A stretch of 64,000 bases of DNA, from assembly GCA_022925895.1 (NCBI GenBank), contig JAKSYS010000063.1:1-64000 (forward strand). The letters run 5' to 3'. The notes under the pieces were generated by a model. That model saw only the letters and a list, made by a program, of their open reading frames with translations, ran no database searches and was not told where the DNA came from. Shown here one piece after another: positions 46,510 through 59,768 of this stretch. Made by a program: the position numbers and the translations under genes. Every line of letters starts with the position of its first letter. Position 1 is the first letter of the stretch. The stretch is from Fragilaria crotonensis. Its lineage: Eukaryota > Bacillariophyta > Fragilariophyceae > Fragilariales > Fragilariaceae.

Positions 46510-47463
46510 GGGAGATCCGGGTAGAGTCGTGATTCCAGTAAGTTTCCCTTGTCATAAGGGAACCTTAGTGGAAGGGAAAATCCGGAATTAGAGATCCGGG
46601 TTGATGTGCAGCAAGTGAAATTTCTATTAAATTCCTGGACAGGGATTCCTCCTGAACGTCAAATAAGATTCCGCTGTGAGTTGCTTTTTCATCGAAAGCC
46701 TGTTGGTGGGTTGTTTTCAGCTAATTCGGATTGCTGAGCACTGTCGTTTCTATCGCTAGATTGACCGTATCAATATTAATCTATAGTCTCAACTTAAGTC
46801 AGTGCTTTAGGGGATACATTTATCTGTATCGCAATCGTCGTTGTGGTCGGAGAGCGACGACATCGTTTTTTTTGCTCTGAGCGCGCCAAACCAAGGCTCG
46901 ATATTTCGAATAAATTCCAGCACAAGGATTCCTCCAGAAATGTTACGAGAGATTCCGCACTAGGTCCAGTTGTCAAGTAGTGTTGTTGCTCGAATCTCAG
47001 CGGATTCAAAATTTTGAGCACTGTCGTTTGTACCGTTGAATCTGCAATGTCCACATTAGTCTAGAGCGATGATCAGTCAGAAGTGAAGCTGATACAGCAC
47101 CGGTTTTGCAATCGACGTCATGGCGGGAGAGGGATGTCGTCGTTTTCCGGTTGGTGCCGACTAATTTGAACGCTTTTGTTGACAGCTTTGTCTTCAAGTA
47201 CGACGTCCTGCTTTGGCTTACATAAATGTAGTGCAACGTGGAACTTAGAAAGCAGCAATTTGACACGTGGAACGGAGTCTTGATAGCAGAAAACGCAGTG
47301 GAATGAAGCAGCTTCAAACTTCCACTAAAGCCCCGAGGATCGACCTTTATCGGAAATTGCGAAACAAGATTCCCTTTTTCAGATCCGTTATTGTGACTCA
47401 TAACCGGTTCTGAGCTGAAATAGCAGAAACGATAGTGGAAACACGACTCCACCCGGATCTCCC
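46510..47463. mobile_element. MITE, 954 bp, TA target site (Tc1/mariner-like)
   Basis: Terminal inverted repeats of about 28 bp: GGGAGATCCGGGTAGAGTCG followed by TGATTCCA on the left, and the reverse complement of GGGAGATCCGGGTGGAGTCG plus TGTTTCCA on the right. Flanked by TA at 46508-46509 and 47464-47465. The interior contains two diverged tandem units of about 283 bp (starting at 46629 and 46912; shared GAGCACTGTCGTTT and GGATTCCTCC). It encodes nothing recognisable. Confidence 0.78.
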
Positions 47464-49275
47464 TAATGTCGCGCCGGCGAATGAAAAGACGGAAAGTGAA
47501 CATTTAAACTTGTCTTCTGATTATTAGAGTTATACATGAATAGCTAGCTTTCAGCGAGTGGAATTCAAATGACCTGATGTTTCAATGAAATGCCAGGATT
47601 TTTCTGCCAAAGGATAAAAAATCGGCATTCATTTTTGAGTCGAGTGGTTCGAAAATGTACATAATTTTGGGAGTGGTGGGTACAGGAATGTGAGGGGTAC
47701 AAATCTCCGAGAAATACGGTAGTCATAAATAGTACTGAGTACCACAATAGTGCGAAGCTCTGGACTCTGGAGTGCTGTACTGAATAAAAAACCAGTAGAT
47801 CAACCTTTTCTGAAACTGAAAAGCGAAACTAACTCACAGAACTCAGTGTACTTCAGCAATGTGAATGTACAAGCTATTCAATCAGTACCAGGATGCATGG
47901 TGTACATTTTGTGCTGGGATGCCCTCGCTCATTCTTCATGCTTCAAATCCTTCTGTGTACCTAGCTGTTGTATGATATATTGGCAAGTCCACCAAGGACC
48001 CAGTCTTGGTTTTCTTGCAAATTGATCATGTGTCCTGCTGCTGGCATACTAAACTCTTTGCTTCTAAACATATTTATCAGACATGCATTTCTAGGCAGTT
48101 GCATTTCACATTGCTGGCCAACTGGGCAGGTAAAATGAATTGGGACTGCATGAATAGCTATTGATGACCGTTAGGCATTTCAAAGGATGGCTGTTCATAC
48201 TTGTTGAGCAGTAAGTTAGCTGAAATCTAAGTTGGGGATAATGTGGAACTTAGTAGCTGTGGGATGGTTACTAGCATCTCTGTAGCTACAGCTAGCTATT
48301 AGAACTGCTGGAACTGGAACTGTGTGCTAGCATAGTGATGTTGGCCTGCAATTGAAGTAGCTACACCTTGATAGTGGGTTACTGAAGTGTTTTTTTTGTG
48401 GATGCAACCGATGCCATTTTTTCCACAAAGTTGGCACAGAAGGGTTTTGGCAGCATCCACATATGGAAAGAAGACAGAAATTCAGTTGTTGATGCTAACC
48501 TGCCTGAGGATGATGAATGGAACTTTTCCAGTTGGGCGAGGCACAGTCGGCACCACTGACATTCTTGTCTAGGAGTCTGCCTGGGGCATTCTGTCAGAAA
48601 ATTTGGAAGTAGCTGGTAAGGGTGGTGGTCAGTGAAGGATGCAAAAAGAGCATCATACATCTGAGAAATGTCAATGCTAAGATTGGCATTGACAATGGAA
48701 AGGCTGTGCTCACTCCATGTTTGGAAGTAGCTGGCAAGGTGGTGTACAAAGAGCATCATACATATGAGAAATGTCAATGCATGTTGAGATTGGCTGGCAT
48801 TCTTGTTGCCAATTGAAAGGCTGTGCTCCTTACTATGTTCATGGAGTATGATTCCCATTTTAGACAGCTTATTGCTTTGACAATGATGGTGTCAAAATTG
48901 AGAAGAAATACAGGTTGAGGTGTAACAAACAAATAAAACTTTGGTTGATAGAGAACAGCTTTTCTTAAGGAGATGAAGTGAAAGGTAAACTCATGTTAAA
49001 AAGACAGAGGACATACCTAGGTGAGTGGTGTGAGACAAAAGGATGCTATGGTAGCTAGGAGTGATGAAAATGATACACACAAAGGTGTTTGCTACTGGTA
49101 ATATGGTCAGATATCATATAGGTACTTGGCACGGAGTACTACTGTATGGTTGTTTCGCGAGGACTACTGTACGACACATAGCACATAGCGGATCTATATG
49201 ACGGGCTGTCATTTCGTACCGGCATCCGGCATCCGGCATACACTGAGTACAAGTAGCCGGTACTCCAGTACAACA
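47464..49275. other. no recognised gene; one tandem duplication
   Basis: Only short frames. A 159-codon minus frame (48858-48379) arises partly from the tandem duplication at 48603-48832 and has no domain. GTAC words occur near 49130-49280. Confidence 0.35.
48603..48832. repeat. two-unit tandem duplication, about 118 bp
   Basis: GGAAGTAGCTGG, AAAGAGCATCATACAT, TGAGAAATGTCAATGC and GAAAGGCTGTGCTC appear in the same order in both units (48603 and 48722), with substitutions and small indels between. Confidence 0.75.
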
Positions 49276-49283
49276 CTCTGGAG

Positions 49284-49638
49284 CAGGCTTCCCTATTTGA
49301 GGTTTTTTTTCTTAAATGAGGACAAAATCCTCATTTAATTTTTGAAATCGCCCTCAAATAAGGGTGACGTCATACATACTGACGTAGAAAAACACGTAGG
49401 AATTTGGATTATGTCCGTTGTCAGTACCAGTACAGTGACTGGTGCAGTACGACAGTAGCCTGTCAGGGGTTGATGAAGTCTCATGTCTCAAGTACATTCG
49501 GGTTAGGGATATTTTTCCTGGTACAAAAACTACGTAGAGTGTACGGACCCTCAAATAAGCCCTCATTTAATTTTCAAAATCGCCCTCAATTAGCTATTTG
49601 AGTGCAAATGAGGACAATTCCTCAAATATGGAACCCTG
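49284..49638. mobile_element. hAT-type MITE, 355 bp, 8-bp target duplication
   Basis: Terminal inverted repeats CAGGCTTCCCTATTTGAGG and (reverse-complemented right end) CAGGGTTCCATATTTGAGG. Flanked by the exact 8-bp duplication CTCTGGAG (49276-49283 and 49639-49646). Inner subterminal repeats (AAATGAGGACAA, TCATTTAATTTT, AATCGCCCTCAA) occur near both ends. No coding capacity. Confidence 0.9.
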
Positions 49639-49646
49639 CTCTGGAG

Positions 49647-52600
49647 TCTGGAGTCTAGCTACTAGCTACAGTACTCTTCTACTATAAAATCGTCCTCGGG
49701 TTTTATGAATACTCTACTTGCATACCGTTAGAAAGGGTCGGCAGGTTTTTTTCCAAAATACGAGTACGAGTACATGCATAGCGAGTACCGTCTGTCCCGA
49801 TATGAGTTTTTTTTAAATAGCCATCCATGAAGACCGTACATTTGGACCTTAGTATAATTTGTTGTTGTTTGCAGTGAAAGAGAAGTAACAAGGCTCCTTT
49901 TTGAAAATGTTGCACATGACGTGGTACAGTGGTCCACAGTCCACAGGCAGAATTTTTGTGTGACACTGCATGAAAAAAGCGTTCGATTGAACTTTTCAAC
50001 CATGTCAAACAAAGGAAGGCTTCCCTTTATGACTTTAACAACTCATCATTGAGAATTTGGAAGACCTTCCAAAGAATAAATCATTGAAGATGCTGTCCAA
50101 ATGGTGAGTTCTTCATTTTCTTTCCCACACTGAAACCACGACGGTGAACAATTGAGTTTTGATGAAACATCCGGGCGGCGTGAGGCTTACACATTTTTGG
50201 GTCTACACAAATCTCCTACTCCTACCATGAATTGCAGGTCACTCACAACAAGCTTCAACTTGACCATATTGTATCTTCAATGAGGATTGTCTCAGTGAAC
50301 CCACACCAAGTATCTGGGAAGGAAGGGTTTTCATGAAATTTGCAATGCTCAAGAATACCTTCCTGCTGCAGTACACCAGCAACTCCTCATGTCTCCTATG
50401 GAACTGAAAACTCTATATCTTTCTTGAGTTGGTTTGTTAGGTGCTTCTGACAGCATTGACCTTCATTCTTGATGCGAGCAGAATTTACATCATAACCGCC
50501 ACTGACAAGAAGACGAAAGGGGATGATGACGCATTACTTGCCAGGATGTGAAGAAGCTCAGCTTCATCAGAAGCAAGAAGGGTTTTTAAGTATGTCATAG
50601 CATGTTGAGTATTTTGTCAAGTTTTTTGATGTATTTGGCCAGAATGCAGGATGTGCTTCGTCTTATTACTGTGCACACAACAGCTCAGTAACAACAAGCA
50701 AGAACATCCACCATCCCAAATGACCATGTGATCACCAGTCATGTGATTCAAGATGCTAGCTACTAGCAAAAGACTGAATTTGAGCTCATCTTCATCTCAT
50801 GGCCTTCAGTCAAAAGAGAATGATGCAGCTTCTGGATAGGCTGACACCAAGCTGCATGTTTGCCATTAAGAAGATGAGGAAAGCTGAAAACCAAGCAAAG
50901 GCACTGTCATAGAGAAGAACACATTTCCATTTGCTGCTGGATTCTTGTTGTGTTGTTGCTGTTGAGCCAGTACCAATGGATGAGCAAAACAACCATCCAT
51001 TTCAAAGGGGCAGGTCAAGGGGTTAAATGGTGCTGCCATGCAGTGGCTAATGTGCTTCATTGCTGCTGCAGAAAACCTTGCATCAGTGAAATGACAAACA
51101 ATATTATCATCAAGAGACAATTGATCATAAATCTGTGCAAAGACATAATCAAGCATGGTGTTTGTGACAATGCGAACAGTGCATATCATCCTGGCGAGTC
51201 CGCTTACATTACTTTTGCAAAGACAACAACACAGAACACACAGAAACAATCTGTTTCATTCATAAAGCAAGCCCACAATTACTTTAAAGAATATTGTCAT
51301 GCCACTTGCTTCAGCAGCTGTGAAGAACAGCATCAAATTTAGTAGCACCAGTACCGGGTCTGGAACCTGTGGTATCACAACAGCAACAATGGACATCCAA
51401 TTTTGTGGTGAAAAGGCTGACCGTGAATTCAACCTTAGACATAGGCTGCCAGCAATGAATTTGCCACATTCAAGTGGCAACTCTTCCAATGACCAGGGGA
51501 TGGCCCATATTTGTGTTAAGATACAAAGTTCCAGGCCAATTACTGCATACCCTAGATACTAGCTACCCAAGGGCAAAATTCTGTGCTTCACATTTTTTAT
51601 CAATGCAAACGGCAAGCAGTACAGTGCCCATCCCAAATCATCATTGTAAAGCGTTGAATGATTATACAAATGATCCATTGGAATATTTGCAAACTTCTTC
51701 TGAAGAAAGGAAGAACAGTGATTCAATTGTTGCAGCACTTATGCATTCATTCAATCCAGCAGTTAATGAGGATGACCTTGAATCACCAAACACTCTCATA
51801 GTAGGGCATCAGACCCAACATTTCTATCGTTTTGATGATGCAATTCTAAGCTGTTCCTGAAGCACAGCATAAAGCCAATCCAATTGCCACTAGTACTTGG
51901 CATTGCAGACGTCCCATTCGGAGCCCAACTTCTAAGGTGCAAGTGACATCACCATTGCCCTGAGCATGGGATTCCACGATTGACAGTTGTAGCTCTCCCA
52001 ATGAGGCAGGTGACACTGCATTTGAGGCTGAGTATGAAAGCGTTGTTGTCATGACTGACAGCCTAACAGGAAGCACTGTCAAGAATGCCGATGATTTTGC
52101 CATTGAGGTTGCAGCAGAGGTTCCTGCAAAGACGAAGGATAAGGACAAGACGACAACTGCCACAGTTGACGACACTGATGAGACCGCAGCGTGGACTGTC
52201 GCACAAACGGCCGGCAAGACAATTGATCCTCATGCAGGATCCTCCCAGGAAGAGAAGTTAAAGGTCGTTTTGGTGTGGTCAACAAGAAATGGTCTTTATA
52301 TTGAGCATTTGTTCTCACCTGTATTGAACTTCTTCCTTTTCTTTGGTATCTTGAACCTTCCACCAATATCCAAGTCCCTTTTCTCCAACTGCCAGCTACC
52401 TAAGGTTGCATGTTTTGCATTTGCTGTCTCTCGTTTTCATTCATCACTGACCGCTTAAGGGGACGCTGAATGTCTTGTCACCACATTGTCAATGTTCTTC
52501 CAATATGACCAACAACTCTACAACAGGCTTGCCAGGCTTCATGTCACCATGCCCAGCTCCTGGCACCACCACTGTTGCAATGGCATCACCTGTATCAACC

Positions 52601-55600
52601 TGCAAGCCTCCTTCTCTCCGGAGGAGGCGCAGCATAAACTTCTTGTCAACAGAAGAAGGCAAGGCACTCTTACTGGCAGCAGACTTCTCATTGAGAGAAG
52701 GAGAAATGCAGCAACGGGCAACAGACTTGGCCTGTCACCCAAACTATTCTCTCCCTTGCAGCACTGAATAATCTACACAAGTGTTACGGAAGTGGTTGTC
52801 TCCTTTACCTTGCCAACCCTCCCACATTCCATTGCCTCTGGATGGGATATGATCAGCACACAGTGTGGGATAACACAGCAATCACGCAGCAATACCAGCG
52901 GATGGCCACACTATGACCAAGCTTCACGACCGTACAGCAGAATTTTGTAATCCCATCCGGTTTTAAAGTATAGTATAAACAAGTGAGGACAAGGATCCAG
53001 TTGGCCCCACAGTCTGGCACATACTCTGTCCACACAATGAAGCCATCTGAGAGGCATCATGCATCTGGAAGTGTGACGCATCCTTAAGTTTGATGCTCAT
53101 GTCAATGGTGTAGGATCCGACCCATTGTTGATATTCCTCCTTTGCAAGAGAATGCTCGTGAAGCTCAATTGCAAGATCATCATCATTCCACATCGTCATT
53201 GTTGTCGCCCTTGCACTCGCAAGTATTAGGGCAACTGCAAGTTCCGACCCGTCAGCCTCCTCAGAAATCACTTACTCTCGGTTGATAAAGCGGACAGAGT
53301 ACGAAGAGCTTTACTGTCCATTGGTCACACTGGCAGCAGCATACCAACGTTACCCTTGTCTGTGTCCCCAATCACAGCGAGCAACAACTCCCAAGATTTG
53401 CTTTCCAAGTTAAATTGCAGAGTAAGCCCTCCAAAATGTATCCATTTGCAGAGTAAGGAGCGGTGCTGAGGACCTTTGTGCCAAGGTCCTTCTTTTCATA
53501 GTATAGGATCTTGATTGCAATCGCAAACATCGTCCCCATCCGCAGACGTAGCCTTTGCAGTCCTCTTTGCTAGTACCACCTTCCAAAGGAGCTCAGCACA
53601 CTACATCGTAAGCCGCTCTGCCCAGCAATTCAAAACGCGACCGCGTCGATCTTCGAGACGTTCCCTATCACTTCACTAGACTCACAATGAGGGTCTCACC
53701 CACCACTTCTGTCATGTCAATCAATAGATCAGCCACGATGGTGGTTATGTCAATGTTGATGACAATGCCAAAAAAGAGTTGGATCAATGATCCAACAAGC
53801 CTTCAGGGTTCATAGTGGTGACACTCATCAACATGGTGGCAGCATGACAGCCGGTTTTAAGGAACAGACTGCTTGTCATCATCACAGATGAAATCAGGTG
53901 GCAACATTGACCCATCCACATCATGGCACTGAATGACCCTGCGTACCACTTGGTTCTGCTGTGCTGACAAAAATTGTGTTCTCCCAGTAAATTCTTGAGG
54001 CAGACATGCTGCGGTTCTCATTGCGAGGTAGCGCCACCCAGGACAAGCATCAGTAAATATGCATGATGCCCCCTTGAACTAAGTAGAAATGCTTCACAAG
54101 AATGCTGTCACTACTAAACATTATGAAAGGTCACAATCACCATCGAGGATCACTTCCCTCTGTTGCCAGAGTCTGCTCATTTCATGGTGGGCTGTCAATA
54201 GACCCGGCACAACGGCATCCCTCGCAAGAATACTCCAAACTGAGGTACAAAAAAACTCGCAGCTCTCCACAAATCAACCCTGTCCGGAGCAAGGTCTTTA
54301 GGTTTCTACATTACAAAATGTCACATGACACTGAAGCCAACATTGGGAGATTTGCAAATGTCCTTCTCCCCTATTGTTGTCATGGCCCATCACTGGCGAT
54401 GAACAACCACATTGATTGGGCATCATTAGGCCCTCCTCACCCTTGTTCCTCAGAGCTCAAAAGAACCTCTGGGAAATGTGACCACAATGGAATGGCAACG
54501 CTGGCAAATCACATCATTGGCTTGCCGACAACTAGAGGCTGCACCATCAGTCACTTTCTTTACTTTTGCCTTCTGTCTAATCCTTTTCTTCGTTAGCACT
54601 GTCACTAATCTACAATTGTTAATACTTGTAGTGACCAACAGCACAATGCAGGGGATTGTTGATGATGAAACCCCATCAAAAAATGCAATCATGCTAGAGT
54701 AACAATACAAATCCTCTGACATTTCTTCGGGATTCATCACATCCAGCAATTGTGAGGGAGAATCATGCTGCTGGTTATCGTTGTCTACTTCTGTTGACAG
54801 AACATTATTGTTGTCTTCATTTTCACCACCAGTGAACCTTGAAACATACAATCATTTGAAAATGCAAGAATGGGGGATTTCCGCAGTGGTCTTCCTCGAA
54901 GGGAGATTGCCATCGATGTATTTGCTTTTGACACCTTATCACATGTAAGTGCCTTCTCTCCATTCCTTAACACTACCTTGGCTCCTTGCATTATGGTCTC
55001 GTCGTCTGAAACATGAACATGTATTCAACTAAAATTTTTGTTAACCGACTTGGATGTGGTTACATCATCGGACTTATTGCATTGTCAGTGTGTTTGCCAC
55101 CAGAGGAAACATTAACTTATGGGTCCCGCCCATAACCATCTGCTCTGTGAGTGGTGGCATCATGATGTCACTTGCCCTTGTAACACCAATATGAATGCTT
55201 TCACAATGCATCTGGCGGCCACTGATCTTTCTCTGTCATGCTCCTAACAGAAGAGAATACAACATCATCTTTCATAGGCAGCAAAACATTCTACCTTGTC
55301 ACTCTTTCATGAGCTTGGACCTGCCAACCAATTTGAGGGGCTACATCTTTTCTAACAATCCTGGTTGATGATGTTGGCACCATAATGAAGAACAGCAATG
55401 ACGGTGGAATCAGTGGACATGTACCCGGAAACCTCAGTTGTGTTTTGTCACCGGTAACAAGGGCTGTAAACAAGATGCTTTCAAAACCAAACGTGGGGGT
55501 CTGTTTTGACATGAAAAAGTGGTCCTCGAGAAAGGAGATCCTTCATGATTGGCTTCACTGCTTGAAGCAGAATGAGGTCATCCATTGTTTTTGCAAAACT

Positions 55601-56837
55601 ACATCGCCTTTGGTGAGACTGTGGTAGTGCCCAAAATGCAAAGGCAGCCCAATACACTCAGAGCGGGTGACTTAACCTGCAAAGTCTCCAACAATGTATT
55701 GCAAATACCGTGCTTACCTGATGCAATGAAATTGGCATTGTCTCTTTCTCCAACATGATAGCATGCACATATTGCTGGATATCTATACTAATCCAATTCT
55801 TATTGGGCTGCTTTTCACTAATTGCAAGCACTTCCTTCTCAATTATGAATTGTCTGGAATGTTTCTGAACTGGAACTGGTGATGTGACATTGTACCACAC
55901 AGGGGTAATTGGAACTTGCACACAGTATGGAAACTCTCTCAACAACTGGGAATAAGTCAAGCTCTTAGAAAAATGCGCTCATCGCTTTGTCTTTCAGAAT
56001 GATTGTGGACAATAGCATAAACATAAGTTCACACTTGTGATCCTTGTATTGTTGGTAAACCTCATTCTTCTAAATAATTTCCCCACGAGCAACATAATCG
56101 CCAACATCCTCCAATGCAGAGTTATTGTAGAAATCATGGTGCCAACTTATCACCTACTACTTCAAGCATTTCATTGAGATCCAGCTTTGTAGCATTCAGA
56201 ATTGGTTCCACACTGCTGATTTTGCTCCCCCAGTGTGTTATTCAATAATGCAAGAAGTGGAGAGCATTTGATTTCTATTAACGTTCAGCAGTACAACACT
56301 TTGGAGTCGCTTCAAAGTAGAACTCGGAGGATAAACCCTAAGCCATCAGTATAATTTGATACACTAAGGATGAGATTGCCAGCCAATGACTGGCCACCAT
56401 GAAAAGAGCTTTAAGGAAGAGGTGTTGCAACATTTGGCAAGGTTTAGCAAATGTCAGCAGATTTGATTTTGTCAGAAAATGTCAGCAGATGTCCACAGAT
56501 TTGTCTGATGACAGCTTTTGCGTAGCCTTTTGAATTGATGTTTTCTTTCTTGGCAGGTTAGTTCTTTCGTCAGCAGATATCAGTACATCTGTTTTTTTTT
56601 GTAAACACAGTCAGCAGGCTTGTTTTTCCATCAGTAAAGTGTCAAAATGAAGATAACAGCAGCATATACAGTTTAGACATCGAACAGAAATGATTATTGT
56701 CTCTGGCCAGCAGACCTTCCCGTGAATTCATTTCAGCACTGCTTTGATCCGAGAGGCGTCGACGCATCCCACCATGCAAAAACGTATCATAAATGAACTT
56801 ATTTGTATGAAAGTATACTATCCAGTAATCCTTCATC
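49647..56837. other. 7 kb without a recognised gene; weak coding-like traces
   Basis: No long frame and no family recognised. Protein-like pieces appear on the minus strand in the order 55960-55658 (LLREFPYCVQVPITPVWYNV), 54991-54785 (KSPILAFSND), 54851-54450 (acidic, Asn-rich), 53271-52963 and 51249-50866, with others on the plus strand (51474-52458). They may be remains of one or more old transposons. Near 56440-56630 the motif TCAGCAGATTTG is repeated. I cannot call any of these a gene. Confidence 0.3.
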
Positions 56838-59768
56838 CTAAGATTCGGCTTGGCATTCAGCGAGGATCAGAGAATCAGTATTGAGCGGAGCTCGAATAGG
56901 CTGGCCGTGTCCAACCCTCTTCAGAATCGTACCAGCTTCAACACAGTATTGGGAATGCGATGTCACTAGATCAGAGACGTCAAAGTTCTCCATACCGGGG
57001 ACATCAATCGGGCATGTACCGCAGACACTTTTATTCCACCCGTGATTTTCTTGTATCGAAACATAAGCAAAAGAACCAAATCCTTTTCGAGTAACAGTTG
57101 ACGAGACGACCAGCGACAAGCTGTCGAGCAAGATACCAAGACTTCATACTGAGATGATTTGGCAAGCCCATGAGAATCACATCCTCAAGAAGACTAGCAG
57201 GCTCTCTCATGTTTTCGATACCCAACAGTTGTTGTGATTTACTCTTGTTTGTGTACGTCAAAGTCGGATCTTTTTCCAGTCGTTCCCTGTGTTCCTCCCA
57301 TTTCTCTTGGTACAGAGCCAACTCCTTCAGACACGAGTAGATTGCACGAGCGCCCATGGAGTATCCGATCAATGTTATGGGTCGTCGGCCCGCCTGGCTA
57401 AACAATAGGCTTCTCGCGAGCTCTTTCCCAGCTTCATCGGATCTTTCAATTGCTAAAGTCCACGACCCGTCAATCATATTCGCAAGCTTCACTAATGCAG
57501 TTGGAATCGCAACCGCTGTGAGCAATGTAGCAAAAACGGTGGCCCGGAGAATATGCTGCGTAGCATTTGCAACGGCTTCAACCGCCATGTCCTCAACGCT
57601 GTTGCACAGCTCGGCAAGGAGATCGCTCTCGAATCGCACCGTATAAAGTTCGCCGCCATATGTATGCTGATAGTCCCACACAGTCTTTATGTGCTCGGGC
57701 AACCCTTCGCCGTTGCTGGAGTCAATTTCGGAAGGCTTGCCATCGGTGGGATGCATCGTTCTTTCATGAACCGAGAGGCTACGACTGAGCTCCTGCTGCA
57801 TGCCTGTTTCGACATCGTCTTTGGTAAGTCCCTTTCCAAACCGACTTCGCCATCCAGTTTTCATTTTCTCAAACGGCGTTTCTCCTTCAGACGGCTCCAA
57901 TGGGCTTATGTAGCCGAGCTCGACAAAAAGATTAACGATAACCTCGCTTTGATCGACTGTCAACGTTGCATGGTCGCGCGGTCCATTCTCGAGAGGAAAG
58001 AGGTGACTAGGATCCCGACCATATTTCTGATTGATGATGCCCCATAGCTTGCCTTCGTGTCCTTGCCATCTGGTCAAAATCTCCTGGCACCTGTGTATGT
58101 TCTCAGGCTTGTAAACAGCATAGAACCGCTCCAACAATTCAATCGATCACGAATCGGTGGATCCTTCGGTTGGACTCCCCAGGGTCGTTGAAAGTCACAA
58201 TGATCGCGAATCCAACCAGAAATGCATATTGTTGTGAAGAGTTCGGCCTCGACTGCACCCTCGATATTTCCTGACTCTTTTCTGAATTCAAACTCAGTCA
58301 AGCCGCGCTGCCGTCGGTGCATCTTGTATGCTGCGAGTCCAGCGCCCCCGACTCCAAATATTGTCGTCACTGCCGCCGTACTAGTCAACGCCACGACAGC
58401 TGCACCAGCGGCCGCGGTCGAGCCTGCCAGAGCCGCGATACCGGCCGCAATGCCTGGCGCTGCTAGCCCTCCAGTTACAGCGAAAAGAGTCCCTGCTAAG
58501 AGACCGGCCGACCCGATTTTCAATCCTCGCATTAATTGTTCTCTCGTCACGCCAACGTCCGTGGATCCCATTTTCAGCGACTTAGTTTTGCGATTTGTGC
58601 CTCCAGAAAGGGCCAGAATTTTGGACGCGACTCCATGCTCAAGAGCTTCAAATTTCCGAGTTGCGAATTCAATTTCAGTCATATTTTGACAGTCTGGTCG
58701 CTCGTGATACTCGCCATCCTGCAGAACAATTAACACTGCCAGTTTCTTGTAGACACGGCGGACCCTCGCATCATACCCTTCTTCCCCACGTAACAGGTGC
58801 TCCAGCAGCAACATGGCCATGCAGCGAAACCCAGAACCAGGAGTAAGTGACTCTAGAAAAGGCCAAAGGAAGTCATTCCTATCGACTCCCAAAATGTTGA
58901 GATGTTTTCGATCGTGATCTTCTTTGTTAGGAGGTTTCAACAGTCGAGCGAGAAGGGGCAGAAAGGCTTTCGATTGAGACTGGTCCAAGTGAAAGCTAGC
59001 CGCGTTGAGAAGAACGCTGCTTAGAACTTGATAACGCCGCTTGCGATGCCGTTGAAGTGCGCGCTTCAGCATCTCTGCATCGCGAGTCCTTTGAAAACCG
59101 TGGTTTGATTGCTGAGTCAGTGAGAGCGCCGATGACGATTTTCTGGGAAGATATCGAGAACTGGATTCTCGTCCAGAAGATACCACTACTCCTCGTTCAG
59201 GTTTCTGCGATCGACCGGGTTGATACCTCTCTTCATCGTCGTGAACGACAGTCATCTCGTCATCGTCATGGAAAGAGTCTTCATCATCAGACGAAGTGAA
59301 GTCGCTGCTATCCATCTTTGGCATGGGGGCTCTACCATCATTCAATGGAGCAGTCATGGTCCTACGTGAACTGTAAAATTCTTCTTCTTCGCGGACATAG
59401 ACTCCTAAGTACGCTGCAGAATTATCTTCGTCAGTTCCATCGCCTTCGCAGTAGTCATATTCATAACTCGATGCTAATACCGCCGCCAAGCACCCGACGA
59501 ATCTTTTTCGATCTTCGTCACTAGGAATTCCCGGCAATGTTTCAGTCTTGAGAGACTCGAGAGTCGCGTCCGCCGTTCGAGACTGGGGAATGCCGCCATC
59601 GGATGTCACGGACGTTGCATCATCGTCAGAAATCATGGAAGTTGATGTATCCAAGACAGATTTTGCGGCTGATTGCACCAACGATGCCGTGTACGAGGTA
59701 GATCCAGCATCGCTGCACTCGGATTCTGCCTGATCGAGGGACCCAGAAGGCCGTAAGCTATCCGCCAT
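56838..59768 (-). CDS. DUF726/TMCO4-like membrane-associated hydrolase
   Basis: Alpha/beta-hydrolase-fold membrane protein of the TMCO4 (DUF726) family; biochemical role unknown. The N-terminal about 220 residues are acidic and Ser-rich, then a helical part, a Gly/Ala-rich membrane hairpin (LKIGSAGLLAGTLFAVTGGL onward, about residues 415-480), FGVGGAGLAAYKMHRR, and the hydrolase core with GYSMGARAIYSCLKEL (G-x-S-x-G nucleophile). It ends with VDVPGMENFDVSDLVTSHSQ and LKRVGHGQP, typical of the family. The frame changes near 58141, 57085 and 57041, each explained by one base lost from G, A and G runs; all conserved blocks are kept, so the gene is probably whole. About 970 residues. No intron is needed. 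Confidence 0.82.

Noticed and set aside
47006-47503. 165-codon minus-strand frame
   Set aside because: Most of it lies inside the TA-flanked MITE, whose interior is tandem-duplicated non-coding DNA.
48379-48858. 159-codon minus-strand frame with an internal EHSLSI repeat
   Set aside because: The protein repeat is a by-product of the DNA tandem duplication at 48603-48832; no domain.
52051-52458. 135-codon plus-strand frame with a Lys/Asp/Thr-rich start
   Set aside because: Low-complexity composition and no supporting neighbours; left inside the unassigned 49.6-56.8 kb stretch.
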